The translations under genes were made by a program, and so were the position numbers. A DNA stretch of 64,000 nt from Pelodera strongyloides (taxonomy: Eukaryota; Nematoda; Chromadorea; Rhabditida; Rhabditidae): positions 62,001-126,000 of the forward strand of contig JAANDG010000164.1 in the NCBI GenBank assembly GCA_036852015.1. The letters are read 5' to 3'. Below, one piece after another: positions 1 to 15,735 of this stretch (position 1 is its first letter; each line of letters opens with the position of its first letter). The notes beneath the pieces are model-generated. The model was not told the DNA's origin. It searched no databases and saw only the letters and a program-made list of their open reading frames with translations.

Positions 1-3000
1 CAAGTGTTGCTCCTTCTTCTCCATCTACGGCGGGTAAGAAATTTTGTGTGTATATGGGTGTGTGAGTGCGTGTGTGTGTGCGAGCGTGCGTGTGTGTCGA
101 TGTGTAGTGTGTGTGTGTGTGGTGTATGTGTTTATAGTGTGTGGGTGTGTGTGTGTTGTGTGTGTTGTGTGGTGTATGTGTTTATAGTGTGTGGGTGTGT
201 AAGTGTTCGCGAGACTCTGTCTGTTTTATTTGTTTACTGGAACCATATGCTCAAATCAGACCTTGGTTGCAGGTCATTCTATAAATGCCTCCACGGCATC
301 TGGAGCATCTACTGTTTCTCCAGGACTACACATGCCGCTTTACATGATCAATTATGCGAGTGTGCTCCATTCTATTGAAGTTTGTTGTTTTTTATGAATG
401 TTTTCCTTTTTTGGGAAGCAATGAACCGATTCATAAACATCGAAATTGGGCTTGGAGTATTCATTTAAAAGCTCAATGTTTCGTACTGTATGTAAATGGG
501 TCAAATAGATGCTTAGTTTGGTTATCTATCAGCATCGTTTCAAAAGCCTGAGAAATTCATAGTAGTAAGATGTATTTCCTCCTAATTGTAGGTTAAGCAA
601 CACTTTAGGGGTTTGCGCTGGTCATGTTGTGTCAGATTCGAGTGCAACCGCGAAAGATGGCGATCTCTTTGTTGAAGGAAGTGAAGCATATATTCAGTTT
701 GCTGCCAGTGGAGGTGAGTATTTACTTGTTATTTTGTTTTTGTTTTGGAGTGTAATAATGTGTAGTGATGTGATGATGTTTAGTTGTGCGCTAGTAAGAG
801 CTAAGTTTCACACCAACAATCTACAGAAAAGTTACTAGGATCTCTCGATTCAAGACAAACTTTGATTTCCTTTCTTTCAGAATCACGATTCACCTGTGAT
901 TACCGTACTTGATGAAGCAACACCGTACGTCATTCGAAAATACATCGAGCATGTGCCGGTTTATGAGAGGGTATGTTACATAAAGCGATGTTTCAACGAG
1001 CGTATTTGATGGTTTGCGTAGGCTCACTCATTGATATGGTTACTAGTTCATTCTCCGATTTGCTAGGATATATAGGTAACATAACATTTAGTACCACAAC
1101 ATTTCTGAGAATTTTTTTCAGCAATCTTGGAATGTGGACTTTGCCGGTGCTTATGATAAGATTACTTCGATTGAGCCTGACAATTGTTTGGTGAACAGTG
1201 ACCGAGGAAATGAGTATATGCAATGGGATGCGTGGGCATGTGCATTGAGTGGATATTCTGAGTCAAGGTGGGTTTTATGGATAAATATATTGTTTTTAGT
1301 GTAGTTGTTTGGATGTGTTCAATAGTAGTAAGGACCGCCTGTATCCAAATTTTTGTGCTTCCTTAGAAGTTCCGTCATGTTCCGTTTTGGTTTGCATTCG
1401 TTTAATTTCAAAAGCACCTTTCAATTTACTCTTACGATACTGTTACTGCTACCCTTACATATACAATTATGCACTAACAATAAGTACTGTAGTCCTTGTA
1501 GGTTTAGTTATTATCCTGTACTTGTACTAAATACTGTACGTTCTTGCAGGTTCCTCTTGACCCGTTGCCCGTCTGCAGTGGCTGCTGCTTGGCCGGCTTT
1601 ATTTATTCGACTCAATGCAGTTAATGCATATGTGGATCCAAGGTATTACATTTGCATATTATTTTTAGGAACCCAATTAGGGACCAGTTGAATTTTCAAG
1701 ACTGATGTAATGTGCGAGATAGAGATTGATGGATTATAAAGTTACGATTTCGGGACGGTAGAAGGTCTGGAACGTAAGTGAATAACTAAATAACTAGCGC
1801 TCTAACTTGCATAAACCCTTGCATTGTAACCTTTTTGCCTTTAGCAATCCACAAAACGAATCACGTGCTTCGCTTCTTCGTTCGAGTAAGAGCAAGGCAA
1901 GCTCCGTTTGCGGAGAGCAGATTAGTCAAGACGGTATGTTTATTATTATAATTATTTTGCTTTATCTGGTGCCAAGTTAGTTCTTGTGCTTATTGCCTTT
2001 TTGCGTTTTGCTTTCACTGATTGAAACCGAAACGGTTAATTTTATGTTCTTTGATTTTGATTCATTGATTTTTCAATACCTCTATATAAGTGGTGACGTG
2101 AGGGAACTGAAGTTGAATACATTGGGAAATATCTGGCAAAGTTCGATTTGAAATTTGAAGGCTGTAGCTTAAGTGATTCATCCCGGCTGAGAATTGTATT
2201 AGTTGCAAAATTGTAAAAAAAGGTTATTTATAGGCTGTCTATCGCTATGGCAGAAGTACTTGTTGTTGTGCTGCGCGTTTTGTCCTGCTCCCACAAACCA
2301 CAACTCGCTAATTTCGAGGAGTTTTAGTCCGACAAGCAGGTATGCAGTTTTTTGTGCTTTATATGTTTAATTACCTGTAATGTCTAACAGGGCATAAATT
2401 AGGCCCGCATCTCAACATTTTGGGTAGGTGGTACATGTCTTCAGCCGACTTGGCGGATGGTGATTTAGACTAATTTTGCATATAATGCATTACGGATTGC
2501 ATGTTTGACAGTTTTTCGGGAGATGATTTACTCTACCAAAAGGGTGGGAGACCGGAAGATGATAGTCCTGTCTTAACTCTCTTTTCCTATTTTTCGAACT
2601 CTTTTATGTACTGAGACGTCCTAGCAGGTATGACTGGTGCCTAGTCAGATACTTTCTGGGTCAGATACTTTCTTTCTTGATCATACATCACCTTTGCTAG
2701 TTAGCTAACTGAACATTGTTCCATTCAGTGTGGACACAGATGTTCTACGTTCTGTGTCTTCTTCACTTCGCACACGAACGGCGCCCGCATCGCTCACCGC
2801 ACAGCAATTGTTCCAGAAAGCAATTGGAATGTTGAGATGGGAAAATACGGATATCAGGGATTCGGTGGTGCTAGGTAAGTTTTATATATTCGTGCATGCC
2901 TAAGCTTTAACTTGGGCCTATTCGCCTATTAAGTTTCACAGTTTACGAAAGACAACCTTGTCAGGTGTGGAGCTTATTGTATGTACATAAGTCGGCATTT

Positions 3001-6000
3001 TCAGGCGTTGGATCAATGAACCCCGCAGCGTTTGATGCTTTCCTTGATGAATTGAATGCAAGAGGAGTTCTTCGGGAAGCACAGGAGAAAAAGGTATTAA
3101 ACGTTTATTTTTGTGGAATGCAACATTTAACCCGTGGGTCTCTCCCGAATTTAGGTCATGGCAATTATTTTAGCTCGAGTCAAATGTGCGACGAAGAAAG
3201 AGGAAAGATTTGCTACGATTGCAACTGTTGCGCCTCATTGAAGTTTCCATATTCAGGTAATGAATTTGAATACCAGTTTGTTGGGGGAATGAATTTGGAT
3301 TAGTCAGATTGAAAAATCAGTATGTGGAATAGGTGGTTCTTTCGCCGTTCTTACAATTAGTTCAATAGCCGTTGCTATTTTCCGCTAGGAAGGAAACCGT
3401 AGATATTCCTACGTTTAGCCTTTCATTGCATTTTATTTTCAGAGGCTTGCTGGATGTCAATTTGGGCGAAAGTGGACAATTGAACCAACTTGCTCTTGAT
3501 TATATCGAAAGTATGCGAATCAATTTGGAATCGGATCAGGTATGGTATTTTATGTTCTGTATTGATTTCTGGAATAGCAAAATCATACGGTCTAATGATT
3601 TAGCGACGGATTTTATACCATTCTTCTACACGTTTTTGCATTGTTAGTGTGGTTATACGGTTATATTTGATACTTCTGAATATGTCCGCCTGTTTGTTTT
3701 GAATATTATTTTGATTGAAATTTTTGCTTATCCCAATTATGTGCGTATTTTTCCAGGATCGTGACATTACTATCATAACGAGTATGCGACTGCACTTTGC
3801 CAAATTGATTGCTCTTATTGTTGGTACGTTTTCCGTAGACGTAGATACTTTTCCGAATTGTAATTTTTGTAAAAAGTCTGTAATATGACGGATATGAAAC
3901 ATTTCGAAAACTATAGTCAAAATAAAACGACATTTCAGACTCGGTTCCTCATGAACAACGCATCAATTTGATTCCGGATGAAAGGAAACAATCATTATTC
4001 TATCTCTTCACTGGATGGTGTAGTAGAAGCATTGCTTCTCATGACAAGAAGATTAAGGAGAATGAGGTAAACTCTTAATACTTTATTCTAAGACTATACT
4101 GCTAGGTGAGTTCAGTTGCTCTAGTCAACTCTAGTCGGGGCGAACCGGGGGTGGTTCGTTGGTGAGCCAGGAGGTGGGCTTAGGCTCTGACTCTAGTGTA
4201 GGAAGTAATTTCACATACAAATGGCTGTACATGTAGGTCTTTATGGTATTGTGTGGAAAGACTTTGTTTGATTCAAACGTACTTCACGATAAGTAAATCC
4301 AATCTAATAAACGAAGACGAACAGAAAGGACACCACGGACCGTCCCAAAAGAAATCTAGCTAGTTTCCTGAGCCTTTAGGTCGGCTCGTACGTCGAACAA
4401 AAGGCAGTGCTCGCAATGTGCCGTCTTCTCTGTTGCGGTCCAATATTTGAAGCATCAAAATCGATCGGACACGATGGATATTTGTATGGATGGTTGGAAA
4501 AGTTGGTGGCCAGCACGAATCATACGGTAGGTTCATTGAACAAGATTGTGTTTCGCAATTAAAATTCTGTACATACACTATACATATGCCATGTACACGG
4601 TTAATATACAAGTGTAGGGTTACTGTATTTGTAAATTTGTATAGTCGCTCTTGTTGAATCTGCTCAATGTTGTTATTAATCGTCAAATCAACCCTAATTT
4701 TGCCTTTCCTTATGTACGTTGCGGAAAGCAAGGGTTTAAAGTGTTGGAAACATTGTTAAATTATAGATGCAATGTGAAGTGGAGGAAATGCTCGCTTGGA
4801 TGGTTCAATTAAATGAGTGCGCTGAGATGTTGGATTGGATTGTGGCACAATGCTATGTGCAGAGTTCGGAGGTTGGTTATACTGGTGTTGGCCTTTTTAA
4901 ATTAAACGGGCATCTCTTTTTCCTATGACATCTTTAAAAGTATTTTGAAATCGTTAAGCAAGTCAACGAGCGTAAGTATGTTATGAATAGGAATATTGCT
5001 GTCCAACAACGTTTCAGAAACTAACTGTTATACCGCTTTAACACCAACATGTTTGTATTGCGTCGTTCCAGGTCTCTTCCCGTTGTTTCTCGGGCCTTGT
5101 GCGTGCCTTCTCCCGCCGCGAACTTCCTTGCGAATTCGTCTCCCTTTTCGTGTTGTGTCAGAAAGCGGCAGCAGATAGAAGCGTGGCGGATGCTGCGGTG
5201 GAAATGCTCGAAATGTTGCGGAAACAATTTTTGGACAGGTAGGTTCTTTGTTCTTTTGTTATTTCTGGGTTGCTGTTGGTGTATACCGTCTTGTAGTATG
5301 CATACAATGTGCTAGAAGCTAGTCAGTATTTTTTTCAGCTCTTCTGCAATGGCCTCCCCGCTTTTGTTTGCATCGTCGCCATCGTCGAGTTCAATTCCGT
5401 TGAGGTATTTATCTATCTATTTTGTTTGTTTAATTATTTCTGGACTATTGATGAACTGCATCTGTTGTCCGTAGTTTGTGTAGGATGTTTTATTGGACAC
5501 ACCACAGTTCATATTTCCCAACTGTATTCATTTAGACAGCATCGAAGTGCCGGCCTTCTAGTTCCAAACGATGGCCATTGTCTCCCAATGGAGCAGTTGT
5601 CGATATGCAGACAATTGGCCAAAGCATATCCACAATGGACAATTACGGTATTCTCAGGTAGGCAATTGTGTTAGTTTGTCAATTTGCATGTTAATTATGA
5701 TAGCTGGCTGAGCCTGTGTGCAGCCAGCTGATGTCTGTTATGTTAGCTTCATTCTCATTGCTTATGCTCTTCTCTTGTTTCAGAAGTATGTGCCCGCATG
5801 GAATCTTCTCGAAGTCATAATCAGACAGCATTGGTGTCACTACTTTTACCATGGATTGATAATCTGGAGTTGGTTGATTCGGCAGCTGGAGAAGATGCTT
5901 GTGAAGGTAAGGGTTCAGTCTCCTTTTCCGTTTCTGGATGGTACCGACACTGCTTTTATTTTTGTTTTTCGTAAATAATAATTATTAACTTGTGAAATTG

Positions 6001-9000
6001 AGGTTGCTTTCTGTATTGAGGCTTTGTGCTCCAGCATTCCTAAATTAAATGATATAAATAAATCCTTTACGCTTCAAGAGCGTGCGCATTTATTTAAGGA
6101 CGGTACAATACAGTTTCAAAAAATGATGAATTTATAAATTATTCGCATAAATAAATCGTCATTCGGCACCATTTAGGCCCACGTGGATGGGGAAGTGAAG
6201 AAGCAACACAGTTGTTGTTGAACAATTTGATGTATCTCACGGTCACGTACACCGATCATGAAAAGGTTTTTTCTTTGTTTATTCCTCTAAACCTCTTGCA
6301 TTGAAAATTGTGGTTTATATTGTCGACTCTTCTTACTTGGGTGATTTCTTCTTATTTGGCAATGAATTTGCTATTTGTTGAGGCTATTAGTGAAGCGATT
6401 AACCGTCAAAAGCTCGTCACTATTCTAGTTGAGTATTTCTGTGTTTTGTATTTTTTTTTTACGTTTTGTCTTTCTTGCTACAGTATTTAATTTCCTTGTA
6501 TGTTACAAATACGTTTAGGAACTCAGCGAATTATGGAAAGGACTTGCTCAGGCGTTCCCAGCCAATTTACCGATCATTGTCAATTATCTGTATGTAATTA
6601 CGAATCTGTGTGCTGATCGACTTTTACATCATGTAAGTATATATTGAGTATTTTCCGATATGCGTTTAAAACTGCTTGAGTTGTATAGGATGGAGGTGCC
6701 AACTGAATGATATCGTTATATGATTATATTTTTTTGTATTACAGACCAAACGTGTGGCTGTAATGCTGGCCTCTGTGAGTGGAAATCGTCTGGCTGCAAT
6801 TTTGTTGGAACAACTTGTGACCAATGAAACGAGTAGAACGACACTTGAAAGGTTTGTTGTCGGGCATTGTTCAAGATCATCAGCTTGTTTTGTTTTTGTT
6901 TCTTATAAGTTAAGAGAGCATTGATGTTCTTCGTTACATGGATACTTCGCAGTATTGTTTATCTGTTTATCATTTACAATCCGTTTTCTTTTCTCTTATG
7001 TTAGTCACAGTGTATATTGTAACTCATAGGTAGATCAAAGCTAGGACGCTCATTTTATTTAACAAATTGCTGGCCTTTTTCATCCGTATTAGTCTATTTC
7101 TTTATTTTCTTTTAGATGTGAGATGCCTCCGTATTATCGTTGGCGGGATGACGGTGACGGAACAGGAGGCAGAAATAAGGTATGCAAAGTTACTAATATT
7201 ATGTTCTTTGCTATAATGTATTGATGTTTCATGCATATCTGATATGCCCTTTCTTCCAGTTCAGTCGATCAGTGTAAGACTTTTGCTTCGGCACTTTTGC
7301 TTCGTTTGCATTATTATAATAATTAATAATTTATTGACACATTATATATAATATAAGTGTGCATCATATAAAATGATGATAAGAGGTTGGCAACGTAAGC
7401 CACATGCAACGATAAGCTTGAGTTTTTTGAGTTTTGCATTATTCGCATTTAGGAGTCTGGTGAAGCGTCGGCAAATTCTGCGGACAATTCGCCGAGGGAT
7501 AGCGAACCGCCAACGGCACGCAATCATGTTTCGGAGGAAACTGCTACAGAGGGTGTACGGTATGTCTATTTCCTTGGTGGTTCGAATTGCCGATGTCTAT
7601 TGTTGACCTGGTAGAGTGGTGCTTACGTTAGACTTAGAGTTAGGTATTTTCTAATTATTACCGATAGCGTAGCTCCTTGGTATACTGTAGACATTATGAT
7701 TTGGTTGTTTTCAGCCAACTTCCAATGCCAGCCTACGGAGGACACTATTCAACGCTGTCCGCGTATCTTCCGCCAGTCACTCAGCCGATACAGTTCTTCT
7801 CCAGGTTTGTTATATTTAACTGTTTAATATACTGTTCTTTACCTTTTCCTGATTACCTAATATGGTTTGTTTTCCGAGTTTTCATTCTGTATTTGCACCG
7901 GCACCCATAAGTTTTTATGTTATTTTATCTTATGTTTGTCTGGGTTTGTCTCGTTTCTCATTAGGTCATAACTCGTAACTCTTGAATTGTTCTTTGTTAA
8001 GTGCTCCAGCAGACATTTTACGTTACGACTTTTTGTTATTTGTTTTTGGTTGCGAAACTCATTGAGAAAATAAATGAGCTGCAGGAGTACGAATTTGGCA
8101 CAATTGGCAGTCAAGTGAACAGTGAATATCTCATGATATTTCATAAAGACGAGAAACATTCTGATGTTGTTGCATAATTACGTAAAGCACATGGGTGCAT
8201 ATCTCTCTTTAAGTTCTTCCTAGAATTCTTCCATTTTTTTTAATGCCAACTCATTTATATATTCGATTATACGCTGCAGTAAATTTATACGACTACTATA
8301 GTTAGTTTAGCAGATCTTACTCGATCCAACCGCTGAATTACAACAATGCACTTTGTTATGAATACACAACACTAGCAAAATATTGGTCTACTAATTCTCC
8401 TTAAAATAATTGTCCATTAGGTAAAGAAAGATCGTTGTCGCAATAATTCAATTGACTTGATTTGATTTGTCATGTGTAGTGCTGAGTACCATTGTTGTAC
8501 CACTTTTGCTACGCTACATTACATTACATATCTCGGTGATTCATCTCTCCTCTGTTTATAGTTGGTAGTCTAGTTAATTCCTCTGATTGCGAATAATTAA
8601 TGAAGCACGTGCTCTGATTCTGTCATATCATCATTTCTTGTGTGATCTGGTTGACCTTTGGACCTAAACCACTACGCTTTCTCGGGTATAGATATCTGAA
8701 TGAACTCGGTTCATTTTCGAATCCAAAGGAACCAATAAGATCAGACTAACCCTAGTCCGAGTTCTAATTCGCTTGCTCCGATTAGACTCTCTGTGGTCTT
8801 GATGCACTTACTGGCCTCGGTTGGCTTCTCAGTGAGCCTCCTGCTATATCGTTCCTCTTTTCGTTTGATCTCTTTCCCTCTCTTGTTAGTCTCAGAGTGC
8901 AAGTGCAGCAAGGGCGTTTGCAAAAAAAGTTTGTACTTTAAAAGTACGTCCGTCCTTCAAGAGTACATCCAAAGTGCACGTAGCGGACGCGTAAGCGGGT

Positions 9001-12000
9001 AAAAAAGCGCGAGAGTGCAGGCGAAGTGCGTGCACCCTACGGCAGAAAGGGCATGCGGAAAAAAGTGTGCCCTTTTAGGGCAAGAAGGAGATAAAGAAGA
9101 AGCCGCGCGCTTTTTTGTAACGGGGAGGGAAAAGGGCAAAGGCAGAACATCGAATAAAAAGGGTTGGCTTTGCCGAACAGAACAGAGTGCACACTTTTTA
9201 TATGAGGAAGGGGAAGGGCAGTTGATAAAAAGCGTGAACTATAAAAGTGCGTTCCGAGGACAGCAAATAAAAAGGTTCGCGGGGTATGCAAAAAAAGTGG
9301 GGAGTTGGAAGTGAAGTGCAACATGAGAAGTTCTTGATACAATGGATTGAGGCTTTTGGATTGCGAACCGAAAATTGAATGTAGTATTCCGTATTCCTCT
9401 CATTATCATTATTGGACATGAATATTTAACTCTTTCATTAGTGCCTGGTTAGTAGACGTATATTAATGTTTTTTTACTAACGGTGACACTACTTTGACAT
9501 ATCTATTAACTTTTTTAAAATTTTTGTTAACAAAAATACACAGTAGCGTACCCAGGATATATGAAATTATCACTCTTTAATTGTGTTTAATTGCTTTCCT
9601 TTTCCAGAAGTCAAGTGGCTCTTCTTCTCCTTTGTGATGTCATTCGATCGTCGTGTGATGTGGATTGGACAGAGGCCACCCCCAGGTAATTAGTTTGTGA
9701 CCTTACTAGAGACCTAATTATTTTGTACCGTAGCCACGCCTAATTAGTTTGTGAACTTACTAGAGGCCTAATTTTTTTACCGTAGTGTCATCAATCCTAG
9801 GTACGGGACATATTTGTTTTTTACCGTAGCGTAGAGTGGGGAATACGACCTTCGAAATTGGAACATTAATGTTACTTTTTACTTTTTACATTAATTAGGC
9901 TAAAGGCTATTTTTTGTGTTAGATTTCATTGCTAAACGATTTTATTAACGATGCAGATGCTAGGTCATCTAGGTGATCGTTTAGTGTTATTACGGTTTGC
10001 TGATTTTTTCCCGTTTTCCATTTTTTTCTCAATAATTCCGTTTCATAACTTGGAATTCAGACTTTTGCATGCTGCCGTGCTGCACCTGGACAGCCTGCGT
10101 CCGGCTCTCTGCTCTCATGGAAGACAGACGATTATCAACGTTTGTTTATTGCATGCGGATCGTTCAATCCTACACCAAGTCAGCTCGATACTTTTGGAAA
10201 ATCAGGCGAGTTTCGTTTTTATTTCGTGTGACATTATTTTTTAGTGCCAAAGAGTAAAGAGTAAATTGGTTTGGCTGTTTTCAGTTGATGTTTTTATTTT
10301 GTTGCTGAAAAAAGTACGCTTGAAGTGAAACTGATAATAGTAATGTTTCAGGTCCGTGATAAAATATGACAAAGGTTTCCTTCGGTAATCACGTTTTTAT
10401 TCGGTTCAGTAAAGTTAAGTATTGTCATTGCAGATGTCATGTTGTAATCCGAGTCTCGTAATTCCACCTCCACCTTCTCCCCAACAAGCGGATAGGTTTG
10501 TAGTTTCTTCTTTCTTTTATTTTATGAGTTGCTCTGGATTTGGGTGATGTGATAAAGACAAATTGTGTAATAAGTAGTATACTGTAAGAGAGAAGAGTTA
10601 AATGCCCTATGTGTATGTATTGTATCTGAACGTATCCTATATTTTCCTTGCTTTGTGGATGAACCATTTCCCCATTACACTTCCAGAAGCTCGGAACTAC
10701 ATCACCAATCGAGAACACGAAAGGACACGTGGAGACAACGAGGGGAATCACCAACTTTCGCTAAGTTGGCACATGATGAGTATAGGTAAGGGGTTCTTTA
10801 GGTGTGCTTCTGGGTTCTGGAGTAGTATGAGCGATACCGTCTTGGAAGAAATAGCGTAGGTTTTAAGGATTTAATTTGTTTTGCTTAATTCTTTTTTGCG
10901 TTCCTATCCTTGTTAACTATTTCGATTGTTTGTAACCTTCTTTATGTATATTTTTTTAGGCAAATGCTCCTCCAGAGCAACGCGATGTTCACTTCGCATA
11001 ATGAACTTGTACTGGCCATTGTGTTCTGTTTGTCGGAAAAGTGAGTGTCTGTTTTCCTTAAATTCGGTATCGTATAAATTAGAGTTGGCTCTTTGTTAAT
11101 AATCTGCTTGTATTTGTGAATATTGATTCGTTTAAATCGTTAAGCACCACGCTATACTTGGTTAATATTGTGTCTGATTGATGTAAGACAGGGAAAAAGT
11201 ATTTCTTCTTTAGTATGGAGTCTCCATTGTGGGCAAACGAGGACGCGTCGGCTAGATGTTGGAGAGTGGGTTCCGCGCAGCAATTGTCTTGCTTGGTGAG
11301 TCTTATGTGTTTCTTTTAATGTAGACCCCATCACCCGAGGGCTTATCTAAATATTCTGCCATGGGAAGTGCGCAAGTGTAATGTGAATATAAGGATTTAT
11401 CTTAAAATTATGAACTGAATAGTGGTATGGCTTTCAGGTGCGTCACTTGGCCGAGCTTCTGCTTCCTTCGATGCCCCTCCTTCCAGTTGTATGGACTCAG
11501 ATCAGCATGAAGATGGCCCTATCAGTCCCATCGAGACATTCTGCAGGACGGTGTTTCCAAGTATGACGATTATTGAATTTACTAAAAACAGCCTAACTCG
11601 CTCGCTCTCTCGCTCTCTCTCTTTCTCTCTCTCTTTCTTTCTCGTTCTCTCTCTCTCTCCCTCCCCCCCTCTCTCTCTCTGTCGATAGTACATGTACTGT
11701 GCCAAGCGTCAAGCTTCTTTAGGCTGAGACTTATGTTATTTAGTTTCATTTTAGATTGTCTCTGCATTATGCCAGCCTGCTGGTGCCTGGATTCCGTCCC
11801 TTTTGTCGAGACTTGTTGAAACTGCCGGAGAACAACATGAAGACACGCAGGCCTATGTGACAGACCTGCTTCTGTGCTTGCACAGTGCTGTACAGCATCT
11901 CTCACCGGTGAGTTCTTCATTCTTTCTGTGTACTTAATCATTTTGTAGTTTTGTATCATGAATGTAGTTAGTATGCTGCATTGTATCTAGTGTCTTTTTT

Positions 12001-15000
12001 TTAGTGAACCGACGTCTTTAACGTTTAAAATATTTAGATAACTGAACTGTCCACTTCGATGACAACTGCGGTGTCGCCGACACACGCAAGATCTACTTCG
12101 TACACTCCGGCTCTGTTGAGACAGTCTGTGATCAGTCAGAGATTGCATGAGAGGAAGGGTAAGATTATACTATTATGTGTCAATAAATTATTATTATTAG
12201 TGTGATGCAAAAGGAAGTTATTGGCTAAATAAATTTTGTAGTTGATGTCTGGTGCATTTCGCTGTGTATGATACGGTGATATCGATATCCCAATTTTCTT
12301 GTGATTACCGTAACCTAATGGGTTCGATCATTCTCTCTCGTTTTTTTTTTAATAATATTTTTTTAAATTTAGATGCTCGCTTCTCTCTTCTTGTCGCTGA
12401 AGACGAACCATGGGTTGGTCAGGCACTGATGAGAAGTAAAAGCGCAGAACAGTTGAAGAGCGATGGGGAGGAGGAGGAAGCTGCTGCGAGGTGGGTATTT
12501 GTTTTGTAGATATCGATTACCTAATTAGGCTAATTAGCTGGTCGTCGGAACCTCGAAGGCGGAAAGTTCGGTGTAGGTATAGCATTTTCACTCACAACTA
12601 TTTCTCCGATTTCAGAGTCCAAATGTTGGCGATATCAGTCGCATTGCTTGAGAGCGCCATTGAAAACGAGTTCTTACTAGCATTACATCTATTGGATAAG
12701 GTTAGATCATTTTCTTTTATTTATGGCTTTAGCTATGTCATTATGTTTTTGAATCTACTAGTTGTACGTTCTATGCATTGATCCTGCAGTATGTAGATCT
12801 TATTTCAAATTATGCGAGGTGCCCAAACAATAAACATTGATCGGTTAGCACGACAAGTTTGCAGTTTTGAGATGTGGAATTGTGACCAATATATAAATAA
12901 GTATACGCGCTTGCAGATAATAAGTGCGGGAGAGACCCACAAGCAACAGTGTTTGGAAAAGCTAGAAAAGACACTGAAGCAGCTGGATTGGAAAGCTTTT
13001 ACTGGAATCGTTGGCCTGGTGACCAGAGGTTAGTATTTATGTGTTCCCCTTTATTTGTCTAGTATATCAAACTTATTCGGGGTTTGTATGCATGACTTTT
13101 CAATCTACTATGTCGTCTCCTCTCGAAACAATGTAAAGAGTTAACTTGCGTAGTGTTGTTTAACTGGAATTATGTTTAGGCACGGTTATTCCTGGCGCAT
13201 ATGAAGCAACTATCGAAGCTCTTTTGAATCTTGTGGAGGTGCGTTGTATCAACTGTTTTATGGACTTGTGCCCATTCTTTATATTTTGTCCTAACTGTAA
13301 GACTCACCATTTGGCTTAGTTATTCTGAAAATCGCTTTTTGGGATTACATATTGGCTCTGTTATAGAACCCGTTGGTTGCAGGTTACGACGAAGTCTTTA
13401 CCTAGGAGGGTATCGTTTCCATTTTTGATTAGAGTATTATCTGTTTAGTTGGTCGAGCACCCGGTTGTGGGTGGTCGAGAGAGCCTCGGTCTCATCATCA
13501 CAGCAATTCTGCCCTATTTGCTCGTCAACTTTGAACAGCCCAATCCGTTGTGTCTAAAGGCGGCCGGAACATTAAAGGAGGTAGGAACTTTTGTTTCCAT
13601 GATTATTTTGCGTTTGACGTTTAGAATTCATTTTCATTGTATGCATTTTCTCGATATATTTAGGTGTTGGTGATTTCGTCCATATTGGCTGTGCCATTTA
13701 AATCATATGAAAATGTGAAATTGTACGTCTGAGTATCATCAGATGTCATGTTTAGTTCTGTACTTCACTGACTACCACTTTGGACGAACAGCAAACGACG
13801 AATGATCACCCTCTTACGCATTTGGCTACGGTATGCTCCTAGGTTTCTGCCTTTATAAGAAAAAAGGTACACTGAAGTGCGAAAAGTCATGTACGTAAAT
13901 CTTAACGGTTTCAAAATGCGCCTTCATTGTTTTTTCAAGGTTTTTTCAGATGTCATGTACATGTACACAATTCCCAGTTCATAATTTATGTATATGTCCA
14001 TTCAGATGCTGCATCAGTACAGTTGTCGTACATTCTCGAAGGATCGTTTCCAATGGGCCAAATGTGTTGTCCAGTACATGTGCGAAGGATTGAAACCCAA
14101 TGAAACACACTTGGTCGTGCTACTCGCTGAGGTTCGTAATTACATTCCTGTTTGATTTGTTTTCTTGCAAAAATTGACATTAGAGAGCATGGACCCTGGG
14201 GTTTAACCCAAAACTAATCGTCTGTATTTTCAGATGCTCGAACGTGGTCCAGCCACTGTGCATGTGTACGCCCTACATATGATCTACCTTTTGATTATCC
14301 ACCGGGATTCATCACCGTCGAATATGTGTCTAAATGCACAGGTATGAGCGTGTGATTAATAAAATGAGATGTAAACGGAGGCATTGATTGGTGTCAACAT
14401 TTTCGGTGTTTTCTTTTAGTTCCAATTGTATGTAATTATCAATCAATAAGAAATATAGAATCTTATGTCGCTCTAATTGTTTTAATTGTCTCTGATTGTC
14501 AGGTTGTCCGTGCTGTTGCTCGTCATGTACAGGGAGCCAACTGGCGGGAGGCGTCTCGTGTATTCAAGGCAATTGTTGAGCAATGGCAACATCAAGTTAG
14601 AGACGAGAAGGTTTGTCTATTCAAATGTTATTTGTTTCGGTTGATTTGCGCTTCTTTTGTTTGTGTTTCTGTTCTTCGCGTGTCATATTTTACTCGATTG
14701 TTTGTCTAAAATTTGAGATGTCCCAATTAATATTGTGAATTCTAATTTGGTAGTCTTAAGTACTTTGATTTTATCCGTGTATTTTTGTCTGTCAATAAAA
14801 GCAAATGTCTTAGCAAAAGATAATATTTTCTGTTTGTTTGCCCCTTTTTTCCGAGTTCCTAAAGTTTCTTTAATTTATGTAATAAGATTTATGTACGGTA
14901 TATCTGTTAGCTCATAATCCGTATGTGGGACAAGAACTGACCGTAGAACACCATGTGGTTTCGGCACCCGTATGAGCTACCTAATTGTCTGTCAATTACA

Positions 15001-15688
15001 TAGCAGTCTGATGCCCGGGTTCGAACCACCGTCGCGCTGGCAGAAGGCAGGCGCCCTGCCACTGCGCTACGCCCTCTGTTTCTGTTGTCGCTCTGCCAAG
15101 AGCCCAGTGCTCATACACACCGTCCGCCCACTTTTTGGCAATCCTAGTTTAATACGGGGGCATAACTCATTTTTAATAACTTTCTGCTTTATATTTAGAA
15201 TAATAATAACGCATTTGTAATATTAATTCAATAGATTTATTTTACCTTTGCTGTCCTTGATGCTTCCGCCAATAGCATTTGTTGCTACAGTAAATACTAA
15301 ATTACAACATTTGGAATACAGCCTAAAGTTATTAATTTATTTTCCCCAAATGAACAATCCTCTATTCTTTTTTTGTTGATAATACAATATTTTAAAATTT
15401 ACAAGTATTTTGTTTAGACAAAGATTAAGAATGCTGTTCGTATGCCTTTCATTGCACCCTCACAAACGTGAGAAACATGCAGACCAAATTCACACTTCCA
15501 TTATTGGCAACCAGTATAAACAGTGAAGCTTGAGACGGCTCCACTGATGTCCATGTGCCGGGGTCGAACCTTGGTCGTGTGGGTGGTAATGGGGAAGCAT
15601 TGCATTGAGCCACGCGCATATGAGCGTCTTGTTTAGCGTTTTAGTGTTGGACATTAGGGTTATGTGTTGCGAATTCACAGCAGTCCAC

Positions 15689-15735
<47 letters not shown>

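Noticed and set aside
4..378. 124-codon Cys/Val-rich open frame
   Set aside because: It translates a GT microsatellite inside a furry intron.
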